DNA of 64,000 bases from Kluyveromyces lactis (taxonomy: Eukaryota > Ascomycota > Saccharomycetes > Saccharomycetales > Saccharomycetaceae): assembly GCF_000002515.2 (NCBI RefSeq), contig NC_006038.1, forward strand, positions 558,001 through 622,000. The letters are read 5' to 3'. Below the pieces are notes generated by a model. The model was not told the origin of the DNA. It worked only from the letters and a program-made list of their open reading frames with translations, and did not search any database. Positions 47,933 to 57,325 of the stretch are shown here, piece after piece. Numbering within the stretch: the first letter of the stretch is position 1; each line of letters begins with the position of its first letter. The translations under genes were made by a program, and so were the position numbers.

Positions 47933-48693
47933 ATATTAATTTGGATGTTTGAAAAAAACATAATTTGATGGTGCATGCAAGGATGCTCACCACATGCTTC
48001 CGTTTCCCTTATTATTACAACTCAAAAAGGCATGCCAGGCAGGGGGAAAAAAAAGGAAATTTTGATGGTTATAATAAGGCACAATCTTCAATTTAAAACC
48101 ATTACACACATGGGTTCAGATCCCCCACATGCAAAGACTGCTCCTCCCCTCTTTTCACCTTGACGCAAACCTTTTATTTATTCTCTCTCATCTCTATATT
48201 CTGTCTACATAAAATGAATTTAAACTACCGTTACTGAAAAAGGAAGAGTGTAGCGTGCAGGTGCTGCTGGACGTTATGTCATATCTTGACATTCGCATGT
48301 CAGAAATTAGGGCCACCTGCAGTTGAAACATCATTTAGAAATAGTGAACATCAGACATTTAGTATCTGTTCAATTTCTATCTCGATATCTATTCCATGTT
48401 CAATTTAATCAGTATTCAGTCTTTCGTTATAATTTTTTTTTTTAAAGCTTCTTGATCTAATATATCAATAAAGAAAAACAATCTTTCAATTCATCTTAAT
48501 AGATATATCCTCAATCTGGCCCAATTATCGGTTCGCGCTGTTTGCCAGGTGAGCCAAAGAAAGCCAGTACTGTATTCATATTATTCTGTGATTTCATTCT
48601 CATCTGCGCTTCTCTTATCTCTTGTAACAGGACTCTTTTTTTTGTTATTATTTTGGTTTTCCAATCCTTTGTTACAGGCTGTTTTATAAACAC
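47933..48693 (+). other. KCS1 upstream region
   Basis: This 761-bp region between tRNA-Arg and KCS1 is divergent and non-coding. It contains poly-A (48049-48056) and T11-type tracts (48428-48440) common in yeast promoters, and several short ATG-initiated frames that could act as upstream ORFs if the leader is long. Nothing else is visible. Confidence 0.5.
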
Positions 48694-51378
48694 ATGGAGC
48701 AAGAGGTTAATGGCCTGCAGCAGCAGCAACAGCAACAGCAACAGATGCAAGTACAACGGCATGGCTCTAATGAAAATGCCGCACAACAGACCACTCTGGT
48801 TGCGGCTCACTTGCAGGATTTAAGTATGGACGATAGTTGTAACAAACAACGGCATCCTTCACCCCAAATTAGTGGTCAGAACCAGCAGCTGCAACAGCAG
48901 CAGTCTAGTAGGAACAGGAAGAGTTCTGTAATTCATGGTAGAAAAGCAGCTAATTACTTGAGAGTGTTCGATGATAAAGACTCAGATGTCTCGATTCCTG
49001 ATCAAAGCCTAAGGAAGTATTCTGGTGGTGGCTTAGGCTCCAAATCTAATTCAAACTCAAATGAGACAGAGATCGCGCATGGTCCTAAATCGTTTATGAA
49101 GGTCAGCGTAGACCAACGACCTGTTTTGAAAAATACTAAGTCGACAGATTTGACAGATTTACATGAGCTGGAAGATGTGGATGCGACAGAAGGTGTTGCA
49201 TTAGAACCAAAAACTTCCGCGTCCGCTATCTACTTAACAGATGAAGATCGTCACATTTTATCCAGTTATAAAGATATCTCTATAATTGATGAGAAAGATA
49301 AGACAAGTGTCAATCTCTTTGGCCCGGATGTAGTGGTGCCCCCTATTCATATCGGTGCTGCGAGAAATCACAAGGATGAAGAATATCCAAGGAAGTTAAC
49401 TAATACAGCTTTAGAACAACAACGGCACGATGAACCGCTGAGAATTGAAAATAAGATACCAAGTTTCAATTCTAAGACAATTCCTGATGAAAGTGCTATC
49501 GCTGACGATGATGATGACGACGATGTTGAAGAACACGGTGATTTCCCCTTGGCGGTGGAATTGAAACCTTTCACGAACAAAGTTGGAGGGCACACTGCTA
49601 TCTTTAAATTCAGTGAAAGAGCCGTCTGCAAAGCTTTGGTTAATACAGAAAATAACTGGTACGAAACCATAGAAAAGGAGCATCAAGAACTTCTTCAATT
49701 CATGCCAAGATACATCGGTGTATTGAACGTCAGACAGCATTTCCACACGAAGGAAGATTTCTTAGAAGAAATAGTTAACAATACAACCAAGTTCAAAGCG
49801 AATAATAATACTAATACCTCTAATGACAACTCGCATATTTCCAGTAATGATCTGAGGAATGAGAGAACACTTAATGACCAATCTAGAAGCTCATGTAATA
49901 GATTAGCATCACCTACATTCTTGTCACGAATGGAAGACATCAAAGAAGGGATTTCTACACTACCGGAAGTAGTGCTAGATGACAACAAGCATATTATACC
50001 CAATTCACTGTATCAACAATATTCTTCATCCCGGTCGACTTCAAACTCGCCTTCTAGTGCTCCAATAGATTCATTTTTGTCGTCTCGTTCTTTTGACGGA
50101 GGAGAGGTTTTTAAGGGTAATTCCAATCAAGGATCTGGATCAACTAGTGTCAACACAAAATTACAAGAATTGGTGGTCAAAGAAGCTTTCATGAGACGGA
50201 AACCCTCGGGTGTATGTTATAGTCCTCGTTCTTCACGTACTAGAACAGGATCTTCCTCGTCTCTAAAGGAATGTAAACACTCGAGATCTTCTTCCTCTTC
50301 TTCTAATAAGAAATCAAGAGGCCTGGGCAACGAACAATATTTACGGCGTAATTCTATGAAGCGAGCAGCCGTATCGACAAATAACGTATTAGATGTGAAT
50401 CCTAGCAACTTGGAAGATGACGATATTATGTTTAAGTTGGACGATGATGTTCATGAATCAGATGTCAAATCTCCCGAACAACAACAAGGTGCCTTCAACC
50501 ATGAATCTGTTTCCGTGGAAGAGACTTCGCATACTATTGTCTCTAAATTCATCTTACTCGAAGACTTAACTCGAAAGCTTAAGTGCCCATCAGTTCTTGA
50601 TTTGAAAATGGGCACCAGGCAGTATGGAGTTGATGCCAAGAGATCCAAACAGCTGTCACAGCGTGAAAAATGTAAAAAGACTACTTCGAGGAAGCTTGGA
50701 GTGAGATTATGTGGGCTAAAGATTTGGGATAAGAAGCATAATTATTACATTACAAGGGATAAGTATTACGGTAGAAAGGTAAGAGTCGGTTGGCAATTTT
50801 CTAGAGTGTTAGCAAGATTCTTATACGATGGCGAGTCGAAAAGAAGTATCGTTAAGCAAATTCCTATCTTGATTCAACAATTAGATACTTTATACAGTGA
50901 AATCGCGAAGCTGAAATCATACAGATTGTACGGATCATCTTTGCTCTTATTTTACGATGGCGACAACCCTCAGAACAAACGATCTCGGGTGAAGGTAAAC
51001 ATTATAGATTTCGCTAGGTGTGTCACTGATCGTGATATAGAAAAGTCACTAGATCGTTTTAAGATTGCACCTCATTTCCCAAACAGAGAGGATCAGGGAT
51101 TCCTTCGAGGTATAAAATCCTTGAAGTTCTATCTAGTTCATATTTGGAATTTTTTAACTAACGACGCCGCTATGGTCCAACATGGAGAGCAGCTAACGCA
51201 GTTTTTGGAAGATAATATAGACAAATTCAATTCCAACTGGGACTGGCTAGATGAATACGATAAAGAAGATGACGCCGAGGCCTGCAATGCGGAAAGTCCT
51301 TTGCGCGTAAAATGGCGGAAATATGAATTGATCTTTGACATTGAGCCCAGATACGCTGATGACGAAGTCAGCGACTAA
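48694..51378 (+). CDS. KCS1: Inositol hexakisphosphate (and heptakisphosphate) kinase Kcs1
   Basis: This 894-residue IPK-family kinase makes the pyrophosphate 5-PP-InsP5 (5-IP7) from IP6, a signal for phosphate homeostasis, telomere length and stress. A polyglutamine run of ten (48718-48747) sits at the N-terminus. A long disordered Ser/Asn-rich region follows, containing the conserved island KPFTNKVGGHTAIFKFSERAVCKAL and FYETIEKEH-like YETIEKEHQELLQFMPRYIGVL. The catalytic half has the IPK signature PSVLDLKMGTRQYG (near 631; PxxxDxKxG), SSLLLFYDG, and NIIDFARC near 769 for metal binding. The C-terminus DDEVSD is acidic. S. cerevisiae Kcs1 is longer (about 1050), the difference lying in the disordered part. 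DAD1 follows downstream, as in S. cerevisiae (YDR017C, YDR016C). Confidence 0.97.
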   Translation: MEQEVNGLQQQQQQQQQMQVQRHGSNENAAQQTTLVAAHLQDLSMDDSCNKQRHPSPQISGQNQQLQQQQSSRNRKSSVIHGRKAANYLRVFDDKDSDVSIPDQSLRKYSGGGLGSKSNSNSNETEIAHGPKSFMKVSVDQRPVLKNTKSTDLTDLHELEDVDATEGVALEPKTSASAIYLTDEDRHILSSYKDISIIDEKDKTSVNLFGPDVVVPPIHIGAARNHKDEEYPRKLTNTALEQQRHDEPLRIENKIPSFNSKTIPDESAIADDDDDDDVEEHGDFPLAVELKPFTNKVGGHTAIFKFSERAVCKALVNTENNWYETIEKEHQELLQFMPRYIGVLNVRQHFHTKEDFLEEIVNNTTKFKANNNTNTSNDNSHISSNDLRNERTLNDQSRSSCNRLASPTFLSRMEDIKEGISTLPEVVLDDNKHIIPNSLYQQYSSSRSTSNSPSSAPIDSFLSSRSFDGGEVFKGNSNQGSGSTSVNTKLQELVVKEAFMRRKPSGVCYSPRSSRTRTGSSSSLKECKHSRSSSSSSNKKSRGLGNEQYLRRNSMKRAAVSTNNVLDVNPSNLEDDDIMFKLDDDVHESDVKSPEQQQGAFNHESVSVEETSHTIVSKFILLEDLTRKLKCPSVLDLKMGTRQYGVDAKRSKQLSQREKCKKTTSRKLGVRLCGLKIWDKKHNYYITRDKYYGRKVRVGWQFSRVLARFLYDGESKRSIVKQIPILIQQLDTLYSEIAKLKSYRLYGSSLLLFYDGDNPQNKRSRVKVNIIDFARCVTDRDIEKSLDRFKIAPHFPNREDQGFLRGIKSLKFYLVHIWNFLTNDAAMVQHGEQLTQFLEDNIDKFNSNWDWLDEYDKEDDAEACNAESPLRVKWRKYELIFDIEPRYADDEVSD

Positions 51379-52374
51379 GGCCAATCATTTGAATAAGAAC
51401 CAAATTTTTTTACTCTCAATTACAACTACATCCAAACGACATATTCTTGTTAGTGCAATACAGCTTCAGCATAATTTATATATAAGCTTGTACGTAACTA
51501 CCGTGTAAGTATAATTCGGTTTTTGCTTTGCAGCTAAGGCTAAAAGTCATAGGTTTTAGCATTGTTACCTGGTGGAAAGTTGCGGGCTACACGAGTCGAT
51601 TGTTGTGGTTTGTATTTGTTTGAACAACGATAGGGTTATATCGATATAATTTTTGAAGATCGGATAACAGAACTTAAATTGTTCAAGACTGATAAGATTT
51701 ATTCTCCCAGCTTAGAGAGACTAGCCAAGAGTTGAAGATGCCTTGGCCAGCCAAATATACTGGTTGATTTTTACTTGCCCTTTTACGCTAAAGAAACTTT
51801 CAAGAACTATGTAATATGGTGAAAGAGTAAGCATTCAATAACTTTTTCCATTTTATATCCGAGAGAACATCGGTAGGGTAAGCTGAATATGATGTGAAAG
51901 GGCAGTCAGTCGTATTATATAGCTTGGCGTGAGATGAAGATCGTTTGCTAATCCAGGTTACCAGTATTTCGCTTAAAATTAGTGGTTTCTTACATTTGCT
52001 ATGTCTTTCAAACGTCTGTATATGTGCCAATGATAATCCTTGCCGGTAACATCTTGATTTCATATTTGAAGGTAAATTGGCAGTGAAGATTCAAATACCG
52101 CAGATCGCGATATTCGCCTATTTTAATGTCTAATTGAGCTGCTAAATGTTCCAATTACCTAAGCTTTGGAGCCAGTTGGTTCTCAGCGATACACCAGGTT
52201 TCTGTCATCAACGACTTAGTATCTTTATGAGAAGCGGACAGTTTTATTAAAACATTTAGATCATGGAAATACACGAAAAAGGTAAACTGATATGCATTGT
52301 ATATCGAGGGTCATCGGAAAATAACAGGAGTCCCGATTTGCATACACTGAGGGCCCAACATATAGCAAGCAGCA
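51379..52374 (+). other. KCS1-DAD1 intergenic region
   Basis: This 996-bp gap precedes a very small gene. Open frames 51800-52063 (minus) and 52263-52508 (plus, overlapping the DAD1 start in another frame) look random. No RNA gene or clear motif is recognised. Confidence 0.45.
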
Positions 52375-52662
52375 ATGACAGAAGAGGTTCAACAGCTATC
52401 GACAGGCGACAAATATTTCATCGAGCAAAGAAGTCTGATATTACAAGAGATCAACGAAAGCATGGATGCCATTTTGAATCAATTAAATGGGTTAAACATT
52501 ACCCTTGAAAATAGTATAGCAGTCGGGAAGGAATTTGAAAACGTATCACAGATATGGAAACTGTTCTATAATGGGCTTGAGTCTGAAGAACAGAATATGG
52601 AGACGGTAGGAGTAGCAGATTCTGAACATATTACGGAGGATGTCAATCCTGAAGGGAAATAG
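52375..52662 (+). CDS. DAD1: DASH/Dam1 complex subunit Dad1
   Basis: This 95-residue subunit belongs to the ten-protein DASH (Dam1) complex that rings microtubules and couples kinetochores to their plus ends. The conserved core STGDKYFIEQRSLILQEINESMDAILNQLNGLN matches S. cerevisiae Dad1 (94 residues: STTDKYFIEQRNIVLQEI by memory), followed by SIAVGKEFENVSQIWKLFYNGLES. The acidic tail is variable. It is predicted to be largely helical. Its place immediately after KCS1, on the same strand, is conserved, which helps confirm such a small gene. Confidence 0.95.
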   Translation: MTEEVQQLSTGDKYFIEQRSLILQEINESMDAILNQLNGLNITLENSIAVGKEFENVSQIWKLFYNGLESEEQNMETVGVADSEHITEDVNPEGK

Positions 52663-53055
52663 AGAATTGGTTTTATATCAAGAAAGGCACAAATTGAGGA
52701 ACTTGATAAGCTTTGCAGATAAAACTTACCAGCCAATGAACTACAGCAACGTGTCGCATCATAAGTATTTTTCATCAGTTGTTTGTTCTAGAAGTGTGCT
52801 TCTATAGACGGTATATATATGTAGACCGTTTGGTACAGGATAAAAAGAAAGTTAAGAACACGCCACATATTTTTCATCAGTTTCTGCTTAAATTTCGTGC
52901 GTCTTCTACTAATCTCTTGATTTGCATCCGAAGCTATACTTGTATTGAAGGGAAATGGGGCAATATGTTTAACACCCTCGAGGAAAACAAGTGCATACTG
53001 ACAGAAGGGATTGTGGCATTTAGCGTTACTTTTTGCTGGGCAACAACAAGAAGTT
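52663..53055 (+). other. Region between DAD1 and tRNA-Ile
   Basis: These 393 bp hold the DAD1 3' end and tRNA-Ile upstream sequence. A run of TATATATA occurs near 52813-52820. No gene is supported; the open frame 52779-53078 runs into the tRNA. Confidence 0.45.
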
Positions 53056-53129
53056 GGTTCCTTGGCCCAGTTGGTTAAGGCACCGTGCTAATAACGCGGG
53101 GATCAGCGGTTCGATCCCGCTAGGAACCA
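53056..53129 (+). tRNA. tRNA-Ile (AAU)
   Basis: This 74-nt gene has acceptor GGTTCCT with AGGAACC fully paired, anticodon loop CTAATAA with anticodon AAT and T arm CAGCGGTTCGATCCCGCT. It differs from S. cerevisiae tRNA-Ile(AAU) mainly by compensated acceptor-stem changes. There is no intron. A T7 terminator lies at 53133-53139. It borders the largest unexplained gap in the window. Confidence 0.97.
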
Positions 53130-54281
53130 TTCTTTTTTTCAAAAATTCCTCTCTTTCTTAAGTATACAATGTAACGCTGAACCTCTTAATAATACGGAAT
53201 ATCTTCCATCAGTCAGTCGAAGTGAGCAAATGGAATATTATCACCCACAATGGTAATGCTGGTCCCCCTGCCTACGTTATTATCCTATATTCTCTATCTT
53301 TAAGTCCAATGCAGCTTGACGCGACTTTTCTCTTTTGAGCAAAAAACAACTTTCTTCAATAGAAAGAGAATCTGCAATTTGATGTTTAAACAGATCAAGT
53401 TCTGGAGGAGTAAAACAGATGTTTGGTCTTTAAATAGGCCTTTGGTTCTATTATAGAATATATGATGGGTGCGGAATCACGATCGGTATTTGTGTGATGC
53501 AATTTCTGGGGTGGTAAGGACCAGTGCCACACTTGGGTTTGATTTTCCTCTCATCGAGTTTCGTGTGCGCATGTTCGTCTCTCACATCGAGTTATACTCT
53601 CATCTTCTATACATTAGAAGGATGCATCAGCAGTTTGATCTGCTGAAAGAGTTCATACACCCAATTATTGTTTAAAGGCCTGGTGTTGGGTAGTATTTCT
53701 AACGGATTTTAGAAATGCTATGACAACAATACCTTTAGAATTATATTGTGTGGATATTTACTTCTTGTTAAACAGACTGTGACATATCTCAATGAGAGGG
53801 GATTATTCTCGTTTTTGGAGTTATTCTGATGCCTGTTGCTCTTGCTCCTACGCATAGAAGCATAGCATTGAACTCCATGGTGTGGTACTTCAAATCCGTA
53901 CACCACATACCTAATCAAAACCGCCTCGCAACGGCTTCCATATTCTCGTCTGTATTCAATCGTGGATAGTGGTTTCAGCTCGACGTGGGTATGCTAGTGA
54001 CTCAGAGTTTGGATGTACTAGGTTTCATAAGGATACCCAACTGGAAATGTTGCGGAAATATCACATTCGTCCTTGCTCCATTGTTAACTCAGTGTCACTT
54101 TAGGTCCTATGGGAAACAATGTTGAGCTGATGCATTTTTCCGTCAAGCCATTACCGTTCTTCGGGATGGCAAGGATTAGCCCTTCCTATTACAGGCTTTA
54201 TAATGGAAAACTCTTAAGATATATTTCTAGGTTTTTTTCCATGACAGAGAATTAAGCCTGTGGTTCATGTTGATATTCCAG

Positions 54282-54307
54282 AATACGCAACAATTGCTGC
54301 GTATTCG
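54282..54307. repeat. Near-perfect 26-bp palindrome
   Basis: GAATACGCA is followed by a central CAATTG-containing core and TGCGTATTC, so all 26 bases are self-complementary except one base pair. It can form a cruciform or RNA hairpin. It lies 63 bp left of a stronger hairpin. Function is unknown. Confidence 0.85.
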
Positions 54308-54370
54308 GTAGGTTTCTTTTTAGTGATTTTTCCAAACCCATTCTTCTCTTCGTTAGTATATTTGACTCGG

Positions 54371-54401
54371 TTCTATTTCAATGTGTCGCATTGAAATAGA
54401 A
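54371..54401. repeat. Perfect 13-bp hairpin with 5-nt loop
   Basis: TTCTATTTCAATG (54371-54383), loop TGTCG, then CATTGAAATAGAA (54389-54401) form a perfect 13-bp inverted repeat. It lies in the gene-free gap and is not followed by a T tract. It could be a structured RNA element, a protein-binding palindrome or the scar of a small element. Confidence 0.9.
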
Positions 54402-54621
54402 ATCCTTTGTGCATAAAATCATTTACCTCAACTTTCCTCACCAAGTATCTTTGAATGATTTTGCTCCCATCAAGAAAGAAAGAACTTCTACTACAACGAG
54501 TCAATATGCTAGCATGGTGGAGGTACAGTTGTCCTATGGTGGATCTTGAAAAGACCCTCGGAAGACAGGGCCACATCGACGATCAATATTTTGCCTATCA
54601 TCAACAAATTGTGACTGATTT

Positions 54622-54644
54622 TTCTCTCATCGTTTATGAGAGAA
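54622..54644. repeat. Perfect 9-bp hairpin with 5-nt loop
   Basis: TTCTCTCAT (54622-54630), loop CGTTT and ATGAGAGAA (54636-54644) form a perfect inverted repeat, the third strong one within 370 bp. Confidence 0.8.
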
Positions 54645-55029
54645 CCCTCTTGTCTCTTGTGATTGACGCTTATATGTCACCATGGCATGCAGCTGCTCCT
54701 TATAACCACTTTTTGGTACATCTCCCTACTAAGACTCGGGAACTGTTGCACTTATCAATTTATTCTTGAGATAAGGGCAACATCCGTCTCTAAGTAAACA
54801 TTTTTTTCTTCTCTAAAAGTTCTTTATGAAACATAAATATTATAGCCTAATGCCCGGTTGAGTAGCACTGTTGGGTTTCTATCAGTCTGTAACGCCGACT
54901 CTCTCTTCATCGCATTTGAGTTGGCATATCTTGTCCTTTTGTTATTACGTAGAACTGTCTGTTGACATTTTTCATTTGAAGTGACCGAAAGAAACTGACT
55001 TGCATCAGCACATGATAAACCAAAACAAT

Positions 55030-55055
55030 GTAAACAACGTAAACAACGTAAAAAA
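55030..55055 (+). promoter_or_regulatory. Tandem forkhead-like repeats upstream of FEX
   Basis: The nonamer GTAAACAAC occurs twice in tandem (55030-55038 and 55039-55047), followed by a degenerate third unit GTAAAAAA. GTAAACAA matches the forkhead (Fkh1/2) core. The array ends 47 bp before the FEX start codon. Confidence 0.5.
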
Positions 55056-55102
55056 GCCCAAAATATCCTGCCAAACTAGCCAGTGTACTGGAACTTAGGG
55101 CT

Positions 55103-56116
55103 ATGGGTTATAGGGACGCCTATCGTGATAATAAGCGCGTTATCAATGAAAAGCTGTATGAAACCCTGTTGGTTTATTTAACTTTCATTCCGTTTACTGT
55201 TCTTGGCACTTATACAAGGCTTGGAATATTCCGTTTGTCGTCATATGAACCGTCATACATCACTGCAACTTCTACAATATGGTCTAATATGGTAGCATGT
55301 TTCCTATTTGGTGCTATTAGATATGCTGATGGGATTATCACAATAGATTCATATACGTTACCTTCATTGACCACGGGATTCTGCGGTACCGCTTCATCAT
55401 TTTCATCTTTCATATTGGAATTGTTTCAACATTCCACGCATTCGGCTATCTCAGGTGCGCAGTACCCCAATGCTGGGTACGGTGTTATGGAATTCTTATC
55501 TGTGCTTCTGATTCAATTAGTTGCTTCTGGAGGAGCGCTCGTGTTTGGACAAACCGTCGCTCGACATCTTCTAAATCATTACACGAGCTATCATAAAAAG
55601 CTACAAAAATTCATCAACTATGGCGGAAAGTTGATGAGATTCGCATGTATACCCATAGTGGTATCTCAAATAGTTCTTGCTATTGTATTTTCAGGCAACA
55701 GCAGGTTCTGGACACTTGATGCCCTATTCGGAATTGTTGGAGCTAGTATTCGGTTCGAATTATCAAAGCATTTCAACAATAGGTTCAACTGGTTCCCAAT
55801 GGGAACTTTTTTGGCAAACATTATCAGCTCGACATTGGCTTGCGTTCTGTTCATCTTAAGGTACGGTTTGAAGGACGGGCATCCTCTCGTTACAAACGCT
55901 GAGGCTACCTCGATGGTCTTGTATTTGTTGTTGGGGTTCTGTGGTAGCCTGAGTACGCTAAGCACTTTCGTATATGAGGGCAACAATATGCCTATCACGA
56001 ACGCATGCTGGTACTATTTCCTTTCAGTTGGTATCTGTTTCTGTGTGTCCATTGTGATCACCGGAACATACGCTTGGACGCACGGAATTCAAGACATCCA
56101 AGGTCGAATTGCATAG
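55103..56116 (+). CDS. FEX1: Fluoride exporter (FEX/CrcB family)
   Basis: This 337-residue plasma-membrane fluoride channel protects the cell from environmental fluoride. Eukaryotic FEX proteins are two fused CrcB (Fluc) domains joined by a linking membrane helix, and both halves are visible. Domain 1 has GTYTRLGIF, WSNMVACFLFGAI and TTGFCGTASSFSSFILE. Domain 2 has FPMGTFLANIISSTLACVLF and LLGFCGSLSTLSTFVYE. The polar Asn and the GFCG(S/T) stretches that line the ion path are present in both. About nine membrane segments are predicted. S. cerevisiae FEX1/FEX2 are 375 residues and subtelomeric; here the gene is internal, next to PDX3. The start ATG (MGYRDAYRDNKRV) yields a short basic N-terminus. 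Confidence 0.95.
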   Translation: MGYRDAYRDNKRVINEKLYETLLVYLTFIPFTVLGTYTRLGIFRLSSYEPSYITATSTIWSNMVACFLFGAIRYADGIITIDSYTLPSLTTGFCGTASSFSSFILELFQHSTHSAISGAQYPNAGYGVMEFLSVLLIQLVASGGALVFGQTVARHLLNHYTSYHKKLQKFINYGGKLMRFACIPIVVSQIVLAIVFSGNSRFWTLDALFGIVGASIRFELSKHFNNRFNWFPMGTFLANIISSTLACVLFILRYGLKDGHPLVTNAEATSMVLYLLLGFCGSLSTLSTFVYEGNNMPITNACWYYFLSVGICFCVSIVITGTYAWTHGIQDIQGRIA

Positions 56117-56588
56117 TAAAACATAACCTTCGCATTTTTGCATTTACTTCCACAATCCGCTACGCATTCGTAATTGCCGGTAATTGTACAAAGGAGGAAA
56201 TTAACATATCAAAGACTCAGCTTGTTACAACTGTTTTATTAGTCATCGCGTCTCTCGACATAAGTAAGTAAACCATTTGGTTTGAATAAAAACATAAATA
56301 ATCGCCACTGCTCATCCGCAATGGTATCCACGAATCATAACCTTTAACAGTATGAAGCCTGTGCATCTAACTTTATCGTGGTGAGTTCCCTGATACCACC
56401 TTTCCCATCTGTCCAAGTTAAGAGATGCACCTTTAATGACTCTTCTTATCGTATATAAACATAATTAAAGAAATCTCATGATTATGATTTTCCACTATTT
56501 AAGGTACGGACCTCTTTTAAACAAGCGCTCATTTGAATCATACAACTAGGTGAAGCCAATCAGTACCATAGAACCAAGTAATTACGCC
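56117..56588 (+). other. FEX-PDX3 intergenic region
   Basis: These 472 bp between co-oriented genes hold the FEX 3' end and PDX3 promoter. They are AT-rich, with no recognised element beyond a TATA-like GTATATAAAC near 56452-56461. Confidence 0.45.
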
Positions 56589-57266
56589 ATGGCTGACGAT
56601 ACCAAGACCCCAATCATTTTCGCACCGGAGACCTACCAGTATGATAAGTTTTCCCTGGATGAAAGCACCATTGAGAAGGACCCTATTGGACAATTTACGA
56701 AATGGTTCAATCAAGCTAAAGAGGATCCAACTGAAATGATTCCGGAATCAGTTGCCTTTGCTACAGCAGAACTACCATCTGGCAAAGTTTCTTGTAGAAT
56801 TTTGTTGTTCAAGGAATTGGACGATAGAGGCTTCACTATTTATTCAAACTGGGAAACTTCGAGAAAGGCTGATGATATCAAGAGTAACCCACAGGCTGCA
56901 TTGACATTCTTCTGGAAGAATTTACAAAGACAGGTTCGTGTTGAAGGTTTCACTGAGCATGTCTCGAGAGAGACCTCAGAGCGTTATTTCAAGACTAGAC
57001 CAAGAAACTCCAAAATAGGGGCCTGGTCCTCTCCGCAATCACAAGTCATTGATAACAGAGAGGAATTGAACACTTTACTGCAAGAAAATCAGGAGAAATT
57101 CAAAGACGCAGATGATGTGGAATGCCCTCAGTTCTGGGGTGGTATCAGAGTTGTTCCATTGAGAATTGAATTCTGGCAAGGAAGGGCCAGTCGTTTGCAT
57201 GATCGTTTGGTCTTTGAGAGAAAGTCCGAAAATGATGAATGGGAGCTTGTCAGATTGGCTCCATGA
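56589..57266 (+). CDS. PDX3: Pyridoxamine/pyridoxine 5'-phosphate oxidase
   Basis: This 225-residue FMN enzyme oxidises pyridoxine- and pyridoxamine-5'-phosphate to pyridoxal phosphate, the last step of vitamin B6 salvage. The open frame reaches 56550 through a GTG, but the first ATG is 56589 (MADDTKTPIIFAPETYQYDKF), which aligns with S. cerevisiae MTKQAEETQKPIIFAPETYQYDKF. FMN-binding and catalytic segments include RILLFKELDDRGFTIYSNWETSRKADD, FFWKNLQRQVRVEGFTE, RPRNSKIGAWSSPQSQVI and the C-terminal signature EFWQGRASRLHDRLVFER, ending VRLAP. Length is near S. cerevisiae (228). It converges with RAD61 across 59 bp. Confidence 0.98.
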   Translation: MADDTKTPIIFAPETYQYDKFSLDESTIEKDPIGQFTKWFNQAKEDPTEMIPESVAFATAELPSGKVSCRILLFKELDDRGFTIYSNWETSRKADDIKSNPQAALTFFWKNLQRQVRVEGFTEHVSRETSERYFKTRPRNSKIGAWSSPQSQVIDNREELNTLLQENQEKFKDADDVECPQFWGGIRVVPLRIEFWQGRASRLHDRLVFERKSENDEWELVRLAP

Positions 57267-57325
57267 ACGTGACCATCATTAAACAGTATATCAGTAGAAC
57301 TTATAAATATATATATTGATGTGCT

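Larger units (their letters stand above)
53130..55102. other. Large gene-free region with clustered inverted repeats
   Basis: This nearly 2-kb gap between tRNA-Ile and FEX is the longest gene-free stretch in the window. Short open frames (such as 53469-53675 and 54455-54769) have no recognisable family and look random. It contains five short inverted repeats with loops of 0-6 nt, listed separately or in the findings, and a tandem forkhead-like array next to FEX. In S. cerevisiae the genes between ATP3 and PDX3 are CHS2, SCO1 and CSG2; none is here, so the gap may mark a rearrangement breakpoint. No tRNA, snoRNA or centromere consensus was recognised. Confidence 0.6.

Noticed and set aside
54455-54769. 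A 104-codon frame in the large gap near FEX
   Set aside because: It contains one of the hairpins and no recognisable domain, and is probably chance. It was kept only as part of the gap description.
53130-55102. Possible centromere in the gene-free gap
   Set aside because: No element resembling CDEI, a very AT-rich CDEII of about 160 bp and a TTTCCGAAA-type CDEIII in order was seen, and the gap is not extremely AT-rich.
57220-57240. TCCGAAAATGAT stretch resembling a CDEIII core
   Set aside because: It lies inside the PDX3 coding sequence, without the AT-rich CDEII next to it.
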